Source: Inquilinus limosus (GTDB lineage Bacteria > Pseudomonadota > Alphaproteobacteria > DSM-16000 > Inquilinaceae). Taken from it: a stretch of DNA of 40,956 nucleotides. The notes beneath the pieces are model-generated. The model had not been told where the DNA came from and searched no databases. It saw only the letters and a program-made list of their open reading frames with translations. The DNA lies in contig JAEKLZ010000158.1 of NCBI GenBank assembly GCA_019508225.1, positions 1 to 40,956 on the forward strand, in the 5' to 3' direction. Numbering within the stretch: the stretch's first letter is position 1; each line of letters opens with the position of its first letter. Below, in pieces: positions 23,969-31,157 of this stretch. Both the position numbers and the translations under genes were made by a program.

Positions 23969-25026
23969 ATGGGAGGCCCGAAATTCGGAACCGACGCATC
24001 TGCCTGGCCGCCGCCTTCGCCGCGGCGCTTCTGACCGGCCCCGCCGCCTGGGCGGCCGGCGATCTGTTCCTGTTCAACTGGACCAACTACACCCCGCCCG
24101 ACCTCTTGAAGAAGTTCGAGGCCGAGACCGGGATCAAGGTCACGCTCGACGTCTATGATTCGAACGAGACCCTGCTGGCCAAGATGCAGGCCGGCGGCGC
24201 CAGCTACGACGTCGTGGTGCCGTCCGACTACATGGTCGACATCATGGTCAAGGAGGGCCTGCTGCAGGAGATCGACGCGGCGGCCATGCCCGGCTTCGGC
24301 GCCGTCGTCGCCCCGCACGACAAGCCCTGGTACGACCCGGAGCGGAAATACTCCGCGCCCTATATGTGGGGCACCACCGGCTTCACCTATGACAGCGCCA
24401 AGGTGACGGGCCCGGTGGACGACAGCTGGTGGTCGATCTTCAATCCGGACGGCCCGTTCAAGGGCAAGCTGGCGATGATGAACGACTCGGTCGAGGTGTT
24501 CAACGCGGCCGCCTACTATCTCGGCATCGACCGCTGCACCGAGAGCAGCGAGGACGCCGGCAAGATCTTCAAGCTGCTGGAGGCGCAGAAGCCGGCCGTC
24601 GCGCTGTACAACTCCGACGGGTCGGTCGACCGCATGGCCGCCGGCGAGGTCGTCGCCCATATGCAATGGAACGGCGCCGCCCATCGCACCAAGGTGCAGC
24701 GGCCCAGCGCGGTCTTCGTCTATCCGAAGGAGGGGCTGAGCCTCTGGGCCGACAACCTGGTGGTGCCGAAGGACGCGAAGAACCCGGAGAACGCCAAGAT
24801 ATTCATCGCCTGGATGCTGAAGCCGGAGAACATCGCCGCCGCCAGCAACTTCACCACCTACATGAACGCCATCAAGGGCTCCGAGGCCTTCATGGACAAG
24901 GCGCTGAGCGACGATCCGGCGATCAACATGCCGCCGGAGGATGCCAGCCGGCTGCGGCCGGCCAAGAACTGCTCCCCCGCCTCGGTCGAGTTGCGCGAGC
25001 GGGTCTGGACCCGCCTGAAGTCCTGA
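23969..25026 (+). CDS. potD: Polyamine ABC transporter substrate-binding protein, copy 1 (apparent frameshift at the start)
   Basis: Periplasmic binding protein of the PotD/PotF family. The frame carrying the mature protein (DLFLFNWTNYTPPD onward to ERVWTRLKS) has no ATG, GTG or TTG before the mature part. The only start with a good Shine-Dalgarno (GGAG seven bases before ATG at 23969) reads out of frame and hits a stop at 24032-24034. Adding one G in the GGG run at 23971-23973 restores MGRPEIRNRRICLAAAF, a convincing signal peptide that ends at AAWAAG. It is either a sequencing error, a true inactivating change, or initiation at ATT 23983 or another rare codon. The body is intact and closely matches the next gene. 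Confidence 0.8.
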
Positions 25027-25035
25027 ACGGCCGCG

Positions 25036-25059
25036 CCGTCCCGAACGTCGGCGGGACGG
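25036..25059 (+). other. Hairpin between the two potD copies
   Basis: CCGTCCC (25036-25042) and GGGACGG (25053-25059) form a 7-bp stem with a ten-base loop, ten bases after the first potD stop. There is no T-tract, so partial termination or mRNA protection is more likely than full termination. Confidence 0.45.
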
Positions 25060-25098
25060 GGCGCGACATCACAATCCGGCGACGACAGAGAGGTTGAG

Positions 25099-26151
25099 AT
25101 GGGATCAGCAAGACAGCTTCTGCTCGCCGCCGTTGCGGCCGTCGGGGCGCTGACCGCGGGGTCGGCCGCACAAGCCGCCGGCGAGCTCTATTTCTACAAC
25201 TGGACGAACTACTACCCGCCGGAGCTGCTGGCCAAGTTCGAGAAGGAGACCGGGATCAAGGTCACGCTCGACGTCTACGATTCGAACGAGACCCTGCTGG
25301 CCAAGCTGCAGGCCGGCGCCGCCGGCTACGACGTGGTGGTGCCGTCCGACTACATGGTCGACATCATGATCAAGGGCGGCATGCTGGAGCCGATCGACGC
25401 CAGCAAGATGCCGAACTTCAAGAACGTCGCCGCGCCGCACGACAAGCCCTGGTACGACCCGGAGCGGAAATACTCCGCCCCCTATGACTGGGGCACGACC
25501 GGATTCAGCTACGACACCGCCAAGGTCGAGGGCGGCAAGGTCGACGACAGCTGGTGGTCGGTCTTCAACCCCGACGGCCCGTTCAAGGGCAAGCTGGCCA
25601 TGCTGAACGATTCGGTCGAGGTCTATAAGGCCGCGTCCTTCTATCTCGGCATCGATTTCTGCACCGAGAGCAGCGAGGACGCCGGCAAGATCTTCAAGCT
25701 GCTGGAGGCGCAGAAGCCGGCCGTTGCGCTCTACAACTCCGACGGCACGATCGAGCGCATGACCGCCGGTGAGGTCATCGCCCACATGCAGTGGAACGGC
25801 GCCTCGCACCGGACCAAGGAAGCGCTGCCGACGGTGACCTATGTCTATCCCAAGGAAGGCATCAATTTCTGGGAGGACAACTTCGCCATCCCGAAGGGCG
25901 CGCGCAACGTCGAGAACGCCAAGATCTTCATCGATTGGATGATGAAGCCGGAGAACATCGCCATCGCTGGCAACTTCACCGGCTACAACAATGCCATCAC
26001 CGGCGCGATCGACCTGATGGACGAGAAGCTGCGCAAAGACCCGGCGGTGAACACGCCGCCGGAGCTGCTGAGCCGGCTGAAGCCGAACCAGAACTGCTCG
26101 CAGACCGCCGTTGACCTGCGCGAGCGGGTCTGGACCCGGCTGAAATCGTAG
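25099..26151 (+). CDS. potD: Polyamine ABC transporter substrate-binding protein, copy 2
   Basis: Periplasmic binding protein of 350 residues with a Sec signal peptide (MGSARQLLLAAVAAVGAL to AQA, cleavage near residue 26). The mature protein begins with GELYFYNWTNYYPPE, aligned with the ligand-contact YNWTEY/YNWSDY segment of PotD/PotF. The ATG at 25099 has GAGG five bases before it. It is a tandem duplicate of the preceding gene: long blocks are identical at DNA level (for example 24535-24599 equals 25660-25724). It is intact, so it can serve the potABC complex even if copy 1 is dead. Confidence 0.95.
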   Translation: MGSARQLLLAAVAAVGALTAGSAAQAAGELYFYNWTNYYPPELLAKFEKETGIKVTLDVYDSNETLLAKLQAGAAGYDVVVPSDYMVDIMIKGGMLEPIDASKMPNFKNVAAPHDKPWYDPERKYSAPYDWGTTGFSYDTAKVEGGKVDDSWWSVFNPDGPFKGKLAMLNDSVEVYKAASFYLGIDFCTESSEDAGKIFKLLEAQKPAVALYNSDGTIERMTAGEVIAHMQWNGASHRTKEALPTVTYVYPKEGINFWEDNFAIPKGARNVENAKIFIDWMMKPENIAIAGNFTGYNNAITGAIDLMDEKLRKDPAVNTPPELLSRLKPNQNCSQTAVDLRERVWTRLKS

Positions 26152-26168
26152 GCCGCCCGGCCGGCTGC

Positions 26169-26211
26169 GCCGGACTTCGGGAAAGCCCCTGGTTGCGAAC
26201 CGGGGTCCGGC
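26169..26211 (+). other. Nested stem-loop after potD copy 2
   Basis: The outer arms GCCGGAC (26169-26175) and GTCCGGC (26205-26211) pair perfectly. Inside, CCCC-T-GGTT and AACC-GGGG (26186-26205) form a second stem with one bulge; the two stems share G26205. It lies 18 bases after the potD stop. It may end the pot operon, though no T-tract follows. Confidence 0.4.
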
Positions 26212-26260
26212 ACGCTACCTCTTGCAGGTCTGACAGATCTCTTAAGTGACAGGATCCCCC

Positions 26261-26896
26261 ATGGTCGACCGCCCGTTCCCGCCGCGTCTCGACGACGAGG
26301 AAGAGGAAGAAGAGGAAGAGCGCCCCGAGAAGGAGAAGAAGGAGGAGCTTGGGCCGCAGATCGGCAACATCCTCTTCAAGAACCGGACGGTGCTGCTGTT
26401 CGGTGAAATCTCCATGAAGCTGGCGCAGGGGATCAGCGCACAGCTGCTGGCGCTCGCCGCCGATGACGACAAGAAGCCGATCCGGCTGGTGATCAACTCG
26501 CCGGGCGGTCACGTCGAGGCCGGCGACACCATCCACGACATGGTCCGCTTCATCGGCGCGCCGGTGAAGGTGATCGGCACCGGCTGGGTGGCCAGCGCCG
26601 GCGCCCACATCTACCTGGCGGCGAAGAAGGAGAACCGCCTCGCGCTGCCGAACACGCGATTTCTGCTGCACCAGCCGTCCGGCGGCGCGGGCGGCCGGGC
26701 GGTCGATATCGACATCGAGGCGCGCGAGATCATCAAGATGCGCCGCCGCCTGAACGAGATCATCGCCAAGGAAACCGGCCAGCCGATCGAGAAGGTCGAG
26801 CGCGACACCGACCGGAACTACTGGATGTCGGCCGAGGAGGCGAAGGAGTACGGCCTCGTCGCCAAGATCATCGACAGCATCAAGGATGCCGGCTGA
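26261..26896 (+). CDS. ClpP-like serine protease with acidic N-terminus (second ClpP)
   Basis: ClpP-fold protein of 211 residues. Residues 11-20 are almost all Asp/Glu, followed by a Lys/Glu-rich stretch to about residue 29, which the standard ClpP lacks. Ser112 (VASAGAH) and His137 (FLLHQPSGG) match the catalytic Ser and His. The position that aligns with the catalytic Asp is Asn186 ([13 protein letters not shown], against [12 protein letters not shown] in the other ClpP). The ATG at 26261 is preceded by AGGA at six bases; a GTG at 26246 is possible. It overlaps the next gene by 11 bases. It may form mixed or separate rings; activity is uncertain. Confidence 0.9.
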   Translation: MVDRPFPPRLDDEEEEEEEERPEKEKKEELGPQIGNILFKNRTVLLFGEISMKLAQGISAQLLALAADDDKKPIRLVINSPGGHVEAGDTIHDMVRFIGAPVKVIGTGWVASAGAHIYLAAKKENRLALPNTRFLLHQPSGGAGGRAVDIDIEAREIIKMRRRLNEIIAKETGQPIEKVERDTDRNYWMSAEEAKEYGLVAKIIDSIKDAG

Positions 26897-27446
26897 CCCC
26901 AGCCGGGTGACGCGGCGGCGGGCCCTGCTCGGGCTCGCCGCCCTTCCCTTCTGCGCCGCGGCCGCCCCGTCCGTCGACCAGGCCGGCGAGCGGCGCCTCA
27001 AGCTCTACAATCCGCACACCGACGAGCGATTCGACGACGTCTACGCCGCCGACGGTGCCTATGCCGACGACGCCACGAAGCGGCTGGACTGGCTGCTGCG
27101 CGACCATCACGTCGACGTGGCGACCACCATGGACCCGGGCGTCTTCGACCTGCTGTGGCTGATGTCCCGGCGCTACCAGGTCGCGACCAAACGGCGGGTG
27201 ACGATCAACCTGCATTCCGGCTACCGCACCCCCGAGACCAATGAGAAGCTGCGCCCCGAAGGTGCCGCCCGGAACAGCCTGCACCTGCAGGGCAAGGCGG
27301 TGGACCTGTCGGTGCAGGGCTACGGCATGGTGTTCCTGGCGAACCATGCCCGGGCGGTCGCCAGCGGCGGCCTCGGCCTCTACTGGCGCTCCGACTTCGT
27401 CCATCTCGACACCGGGCCGAAGCGCCTCTGGTACAAACGGTTCTAG
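26886..27446 (+). CDS. Tat-exported M15-type (YcbK/DUF882) peptidase-like protein
   Basis: Predicted exported zinc peptidase of 186 residues, of the LAS/M15 type that cuts peptidoglycan cross-links. The N-terminus [16 protein letters not shown] carries a twin-arginine-like signal. The metal and catalytic pattern is present: [10 protein letters not shown] (His133, Asp140) and FVHLDTG (His173), with [10 protein letters not shown] before it. The start overlaps the end of the ClpP-like gene by 11 bases, so the two are probably co-translated. E. coli YcbK (MepK) is a meso-diaminopimelate cross-link endopeptidase; the same activity here is inferred from family. Confidence 0.87.
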   Translation: MPADPSRVTRRRALLGLAALPFCAAAAPSVDQAGERRLKLYNPHTDERFDDVYAADGAYADDATKRLDWLLRDHHVDVATTMDPGVFDLLWLMSRRYQVATKRRVTINLHSGYRTPETNEKLRPEGAARNSLHLQGKAVDLSVQGYGMVFLANHARAVASGGLGLYWRSDFVHLDTGPKRLWYKRF

Positions 27447-27515
27447 CCGCCGTTGGTCATCCGGCAGTCCCTCGGTTACTTTCAACACCCTTCTTGCGTA
27501 GCCCGCGCGGAATCC

Positions 27516-27553
27516 CGAACTTGCGGTCGGTATATTTTCGTAACCAAGTTCGG
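27516..27553 (+). promoter_or_regulatory. 9-bp inverted repeat spanning promoter core and Shine-Dalgarno
   Basis: CCGAACTTG (27516-27524) and CAAGTTCGG (27545-27553) are perfect reverse complements separated by 20 bases, which include TATATTTT. The last two bases of the right arm are the first two of the GGAG ribosome site (27552-27555) of the reductase gene. It may be a DNA operator or an RNA stem that hides the ribosome site. Confidence 0.5.
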
Positions 27554-27562
27554 AGAATCCCT

Positions 27563-28177
27563 ATGGCGAAGCTCGCCCTGATCGGCGCCAGCGGCAATGT
27601 CGGTTCCAAGATCCTGGCCGAGGCGCTGAGCCGCGGCCACGAGGTCACCGGCATCGTCCGCACCCCTGAGAAGCTGCCGCAGCACCCGAAGCTGACCGCC
27701 AGGCGCGGCGACGTGTTCGACGCCGAGGGCCTGGCGAAGCTGCTGGCCGGGCATGACGCGGTGATCAGCTCGGTGCACTACACCGCCTCGGACCCCGCCT
27801 TGCTGCTGCAGGCGGTCAAGGCTTCGGGCGTCGGGCGCTACCTGGTGGTCGGCGGCGCCGGGAGCCTGGAGGTCGCGCCGGGCGTGCAGCTGGTCGACAC
27901 GCCGGAATTCCCGGCGCTGTATAAGGAGGAGGCGTCCAAGGGCCGCGACTACCTCACCCTGCTGCGCGGCGAGACCGGGCTGGACTGGACCTTCCTGTCG
28001 CCCTCGGCGGTGATCGCGCCGGGCGAGCGCACCGGCACATTCCGCCTGGGTGGCGACCAGCTCCTGGTCGGCGCCGACGGGCAGAGCCGGATCAGCCAGG
28101 AGGATTACGCCGTCGCCTTGATCGACGAGCTGGAGAAGCCGGCACATATCCGGCAGCGCTTCACCGTCGGCTACTGA
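27563..28177 (+). CDS. NAD(P)-dependent oxidoreductase, NmrA/atypical SDR type
   Basis: Rossmann-fold protein of 204 residues with the nucleotide motif GASGNVGS (8-15). Later motifs are VVGGAGSL and TFLSPSAVIAPGERTG. It resembles the NAD(P)H-binding flavin-reductase-like/SDR family of YwnB type, often linked to redox stress, but the substrate is unknown. ATG at 27563 with GGAG seven bases before. A 9-bp inverted repeat lies immediately upstream. The next gene encodes a DoxX protein. Confidence 0.88.
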   Translation: MAKLALIGASGNVGSKILAEALSRGHEVTGIVRTPEKLPQHPKLTARRGDVFDAEGLAKLLAGHDAVISSVHYTASDPALLLQAVKASGVGRYLVVGGAGSLEVAPGVQLVDTPEFPALYKEEASKGRDYLTLLRGETGLDWTFLSPSAVIAPGERTGTFRLGGDQLLVGADGQSRISQEDYAVALIDELEKPAHIRQRFTVGY

Positions 28178-28228
28178 GCCGCGGCCATTGTTGTCTCCGG
28201 CGTGACGAATTGTTGCCCGATCGGCGGC

Positions 28229-28257
28229 TTGACCGCGGACCGCAAAAGCAACTCAAT
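28229..28257 (+). promoter_or_regulatory. Candidate promoter of doxX-type gene
   Basis: TTGACC (28229-28234) and CTCAAT (28252-28257) are spaced by 17 bases. The -10 match is weak. It would place the hairpin at 28271-28302 near the 5' end of the transcript. Confidence 0.3.
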
Positions 28258-28270
28258 CGCAACGCCACCA

Positions 28271-28302
28271 CCGGGCCCGGATCGACGTTCGACCGGGCCC
28301 GG
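28271..28302 (+). other. Strong hairpin before doxX-type gene
   Basis: Two copies of the palindromic CCGGGCCCGG (28271-28280 and 28293-28302) pair as a 10-bp stem, with an inner TCGA/TCGA pairing around CGT. It lies 57 bases before the ATG. There is no T-tract, so it could end the reductase message inefficiently or structure the doxX leader. Confidence 0.45.
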
Positions 28303-28359
28303 ACCAACGGGCTCAAGGCCCAAGCGGCACCCCTCCTCCCATCTGATCCGGAGACGATC

Positions 28360-28779
28360 ATGGCTGACCTGAACGACCAGCTCGACCGTACCTGGGCGCC
28401 GCGCGTGCTCAGCATCCTGCGCATCGCCGCCGCCCTGTTCTTCCTGCAGCACGGCCTGGCCAAGCTGTTCGGCTTCCCGCATGTCGCCTATTTCGACGGG
28501 CTGCAGCTGTTCTCGCTGATCGGCCTGGCCGGCGTGATGGAGATCGTCGGCAGCGTGCTGCTGCTGATCGGGCTGTTCACTCGCCCGGTCGCCTTCATCC
28601 TGTCCGGCGAAATGGCGGTGGCCTATTTCATGGCCCATGCGCCCGGCGGCTTCTTCCCGATCCTGAACCAGGGCGAGTTGGCGGCGCTGTACAGCTTCGT
28701 CTTCCTGTACCTCGCCGCGGCCGGCGGCGGGGCCTGGAGCCTGGATGCGGTGCGCAACCCGCGCCTGGCGATGGCCTGA
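28360..28779 (+). CDS. DoxX family membrane protein
   Basis: Small integral membrane protein of 139 residues with about four hydrophobic segments. The family pattern is visible as LRIAAALFFLQHGLAKLFGF, GLAGVMEIVGSVLLLIGLFTRP and GEMAVAYFMAHAPGGFFP. DoxX proteins are associated with thiosulfate:quinone reduction in archaea or with oxidative stress in mycobacteria. The role here is not known. ATG at 28360 with GGAG six bases before it; the frame is open upstream. Confidence 0.9.
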   Translation: MADLNDQLDRTWAPRVLSILRIAAALFFLQHGLAKLFGFPHVAYFDGLQLFSLIGLAGVMEIVGSVLLLIGLFTRPVAFILSGEMAVAYFMAHAPGGFFPILNQGELAALYSFVFLYLAAAGGGAWSLDAVRNPRLAMA

Positions 28780-28793
28780 CCTAGAAGAGCTAA

Positions 28794-28867
28794 CCGCAGA
28801 AGCATCATTGCAAGTGCAGCGAAGCGATCCAGGGCCGCTTGGCGTGGCTCCTGGATTGCTTCTGCGG
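28794..28867. repeat. REP-like palindromic intergenic element
   Basis: The outer arms CCGCAGAAGC (28794-28803) and GCTTCTGCGG (28858-28867) are perfect reverse complements. The inner arms GCGATCCAGG (28824-28833) and CCTGGATTGC (28850-28859) pair with one G-T. On the minus strand it reads CTGGATCGCTTCGCTGCACT followed by TGCAATGA, which resembles dispersed palindromic repeats common between genes in alphaproteobacteria. It sits between two convergent genes. Confidence 0.7.
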
Positions 28868-28877
28868 ATTTGCCCGA

Positions 28878-29897
28878 TCAGGGCGCCGGCTGCTGCTGCG
28901 TGATGCAGTGGATGCCGCCGCCGCCGAGGAAGATGTCGCGGGCGTGGACCTGGACCACACGGCGGTTCGGGAAGGCGTCGCGAATGATGCGGAAGGCGCG
29001 CTCGTCCTCGGCCACGTCGAAGGCCGGCATCACGATGCCGCCATTGGCGATGTAGAAGTTGACGTAGGACAGGCTCAGCCGCTTGCCGTTGTGCTCCTGC
29101 CGCGCCGGCTGCGGCACCTCGATCACCTGCAGCGGCCGGCCCTTGGCGTCCTTGGCCGAGCGCAGGATGTCGAGATTGGTCTGCAGCGTGTCGAAATTGC
29201 CGTCGCTCTTGTCGTCGGTCGACAGCGCCAGCACCACGCCCGGCCGCACGAAGCAGGCGATCTCGTCGACATGGCCGTCGGTCTCGTCGTCCTCGATCCC
29301 CTCCGGCAGCCAGATCACGGTGGAGACGCCCAGCCAGTCGCGCAGGTTCTGCTCGACCTGGGCTTTGGTGACGTCCGCATTCCGGTTCGGGTTCAGCAGG
29401 CACTGCTCGGTGGTCAGCACCGTGCCCTCGCCATCGACATGAATGGCCCCGCCCTCGAGCACGAAGGGCGCGCGGAAGCGCCGGGCGCCGACATGCTTCA
29501 GGATCTGCTTGGCCACCACCGCGTCGCGGCTATAGGGCTGGTACTTCTGGCCCCAGGCGTTGAAGCGCCAATGGGCGCCGGCCAGATGGCCGTTGCGGTC
29601 GAGCAGGAAGGTCGGCCCCGAATCGCGCAGCCAGCTGTCGTCGATCTCCATCGACACCACGTCGATCGCGGTGCCGTTGCCCAGGGTCAGCGATGCCTCC
29701 GCCACATCCGACGGATTGCAGACCAGCGTCACCGGCTCGAAATCGGCGATGGCGCGGGCGACGTCGGCATAGGCGGTGCGAGCGGCGTCCATGTGCTCGC
29801 CCCAGACTTCGTCCCGGCAGGGCCAGGCCATCCAGCAGCGGCTGTGCGGCTCCCATTCCGCGGGCATGACGTAGCCGAGGGAGGCAGGGACAGTCAC
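28878..29897 (-). CDS. aguA: Agmatine deiminase
   Basis: Cytosolic guanidine hydrolase that converts agmatine to N-carbamoylputrescine and ammonia; 339 residues. Family motifs are PAEWEPHSRCWMAWP, EIDDSWLRDSGP, VLEGGAIHVDGEGT, DETDGHVDEIACF (catalytic His) and the C-terminal GGGGIHCITQQQP with nucleophile Cys331. The start is GTG at 29897 with only a weak GGAA upstream; ATG at 29867 (MPAEWEPH) is a possible alternative. aguB, which normally completes the route to putrescine, is not in the window. Two polyamine transporters flank it. Confidence 0.95.
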   Translation of the reverse strand: MTVPASLGYVMPAEWEPHSRCWMAWPCRDEVWGEHMDAARTAYADVARAIADFEPVTLVCNPSDVAEASLTLGNGTAIDVVSMEIDDSWLRDSGPTFLLDRNGHLAGAHWRFNAWGQKYQPYSRDAVVAKQILKHVGARRFRAPFVLEGGAIHVDGEGTVLTTEQCLLNPNRNADVTKAQVEQNLRDWLGVSTVIWLPEGIEDDETDGHVDEIACFVRPGVVLALSTDDKSDGNFDTLQTNLDILRSAKDAKGRPLQVIEVPQPARQEHNGKRLSLSYVNFYIANGGIVMPAFDVAEDERAFRIIRDAFPNRRVVQVHARDIFLGGGGIHCITQQQPAP

Positions 29898-30320
29898 AAT
29901 GGCGTTCCGCAGTGGTTCTCGCTCAAGCGCCAGAGGCTAGCGTCCGCCGCGTCCGGATGAAAGAGCCGGTTTTCGGATCCCGGATATGGAACGGGCCCGA
30001 CCAACCGGCCAGGCCCGAGAAACCGATCGTCCCGAAGGACTATGATGACAGCGCGACAATCAAATGCGGCGCTGAGAGATCGACTTTTCCCCCTTCGTCA
30101 AACGGCGGCCGAACGGCGCGAGACGAATGGTTCCAAAGATCGACAGAAACGACATGAGAAACTCTTCATTTGTTCTCTAACGCCGTAGATATAGTCGATA
30201 CGGCCCGATTTTTGCTCAGGGGGCAACGCCGAGGGTCACCTGCGCGCCGCGCATGACTAAGAGTCCTGCGCGGCGCTAGCCAGAACAGCAACAAATTACC
30301 GTTTTTGTCCGATCCGGCCC
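29898..30320. other. Intergenic region with strong hairpin, no convincing gene
   Basis: About 420 bases between the end of potI and the start of aguA, both on the minus strand; it is richer in AT than its surroundings. It holds a strong hairpin after potI: GCGCCGCGCA (30244-30253) pairs with TGCGCGGCGC (30267-30276), with an inner GACT/AGTC stem. There is no T-tract. Short frames of 48 codons (30042-30188, plus) and 23 codons (from 30169, minus) lack support. The aguA promoter must lie here but was not clearly recognised. Confidence 0.5.
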
Positions 30321-31157
30321 TCAGGTTCCGGCGGCGAAGGCCAGCTGCTCGTCCCGCCGCCGCTTCTTCTCGTGCCGCACCAGCAGGCCGCCGGCGATCA
30401 CCACGCCGGTGGTGACGATGACGACGATGATGGTGGCCAGCGCGTTGATCTCCGGCGTCACCCCGAGCTTCACCTTGGAGAAGATGTAGACCGGCAGGGT
30501 GGTCGAGCCGGGGCCGGAGACGAAGCTGGTGATCACCAGCGTGTCCAGCGACAGGGTGAAGGCCAGCAGCCAGCCGGCGATCACCGCCGGCGAGATGATC
30601 GGCAGGGTGATCCAGAAGAACACGGTCAGCGGCCGGGCGCCGAGATCCATCGCCGCCTCCTCGATCGATTCGTCGAGGCTGACCAGCCGTGACTGCACGA
30701 TCACCGCGACATAGGCCAGGCAGAAGGTGATATGGGCGATGGTGATGGTCAGCATGCCGCGGCCCTGCGGGAAGCCGAACAGCTGCTCCATCGCCACGAA
30801 CAGCAGCAGCATCGACAGGCCGGTGATCACCTCGGGCATCACCAGCGGCGCCGTGACCATGCCGGAGAACAGGGTGCGGCCGCGGAACCGGCCGAAGCGG
30901 GCCAGCACCAGCCCGGCCACGGTGCCGAGCACGCAGGCGACGGTGGCGGCGATGGCGGCGATCTCCAGCGACCGCCGCGCCGCGTCCAGCATCTGCTGGT
31001 TCTCCAGCAGCGTGCCGTACCATTTGGTCGAGAAGCCGCCCCAGATCGTGACCAGCCGGCTTTCGTTGAAGGAGTAGATCATCAGGAGGATGATCGGCAC
31101 GTAGAGGAAGGCGTAGCCGAACACCAGGCAGGTGAACAGGAACCAGGGACGCCTCAT
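30321..31157 (-). CDS. potI: Putrescine ABC transporter, permease PotI
   Basis: Inner-membrane permease of 278 residues, last gene of the potFGHI set. The N-terminal helix FLFTCLVFGYAFLYVPIIL and the EAA loop SIEEAAMDLGARPLTVFFWITLPII are present. The family pattern SLDTLVITSFVSGPGSTTLPV follows. Start ATG at 31157 overlaps the potH stop (ATGA). A longer in-frame opening lies inside potH and is not used. A hairpin follows at 30244-30276. Confidence 0.94.
   Translation of the reverse strand: MRRPWFLFTCLVFGYAFLYVPIILLMIYSFNESRLVTIWGGFSTKWYGTLLENQQMLDAARRSLEIAAIAATVACVLGTVAGLVLARFGRFRGRTLFSGMVTAPLVMPEVITGLSMLLLFVAMEQLFGFPQGRGMLTITIAHITFCLAYVAVIVQSRLVSLDESIEEAAMDLGARPLTVFFWITLPIISPAVIAGWLLAFTLSLDTLVITSFVSGPGSTTLPVYIFSKVKLGVTPEINALATIIVVIVTTGVVIAGGLLVRHEKKRRRDEQLAFAAGT

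Noticed and set aside
30107-30169. Short minus-strand frame MKSFSCRFC in the aguA upstream region
   Set aside because: Only about 20 codons, far from aguA, with no ribosome site.
30042-30188. 48-codon plus-strand frame in the gap between potI and aguA
   Set aside because: It uses codons that are rare in the neighbouring genes, has a poorly spaced ribosome site (AAGG three bases before ATG) and shows no recognisable domain.
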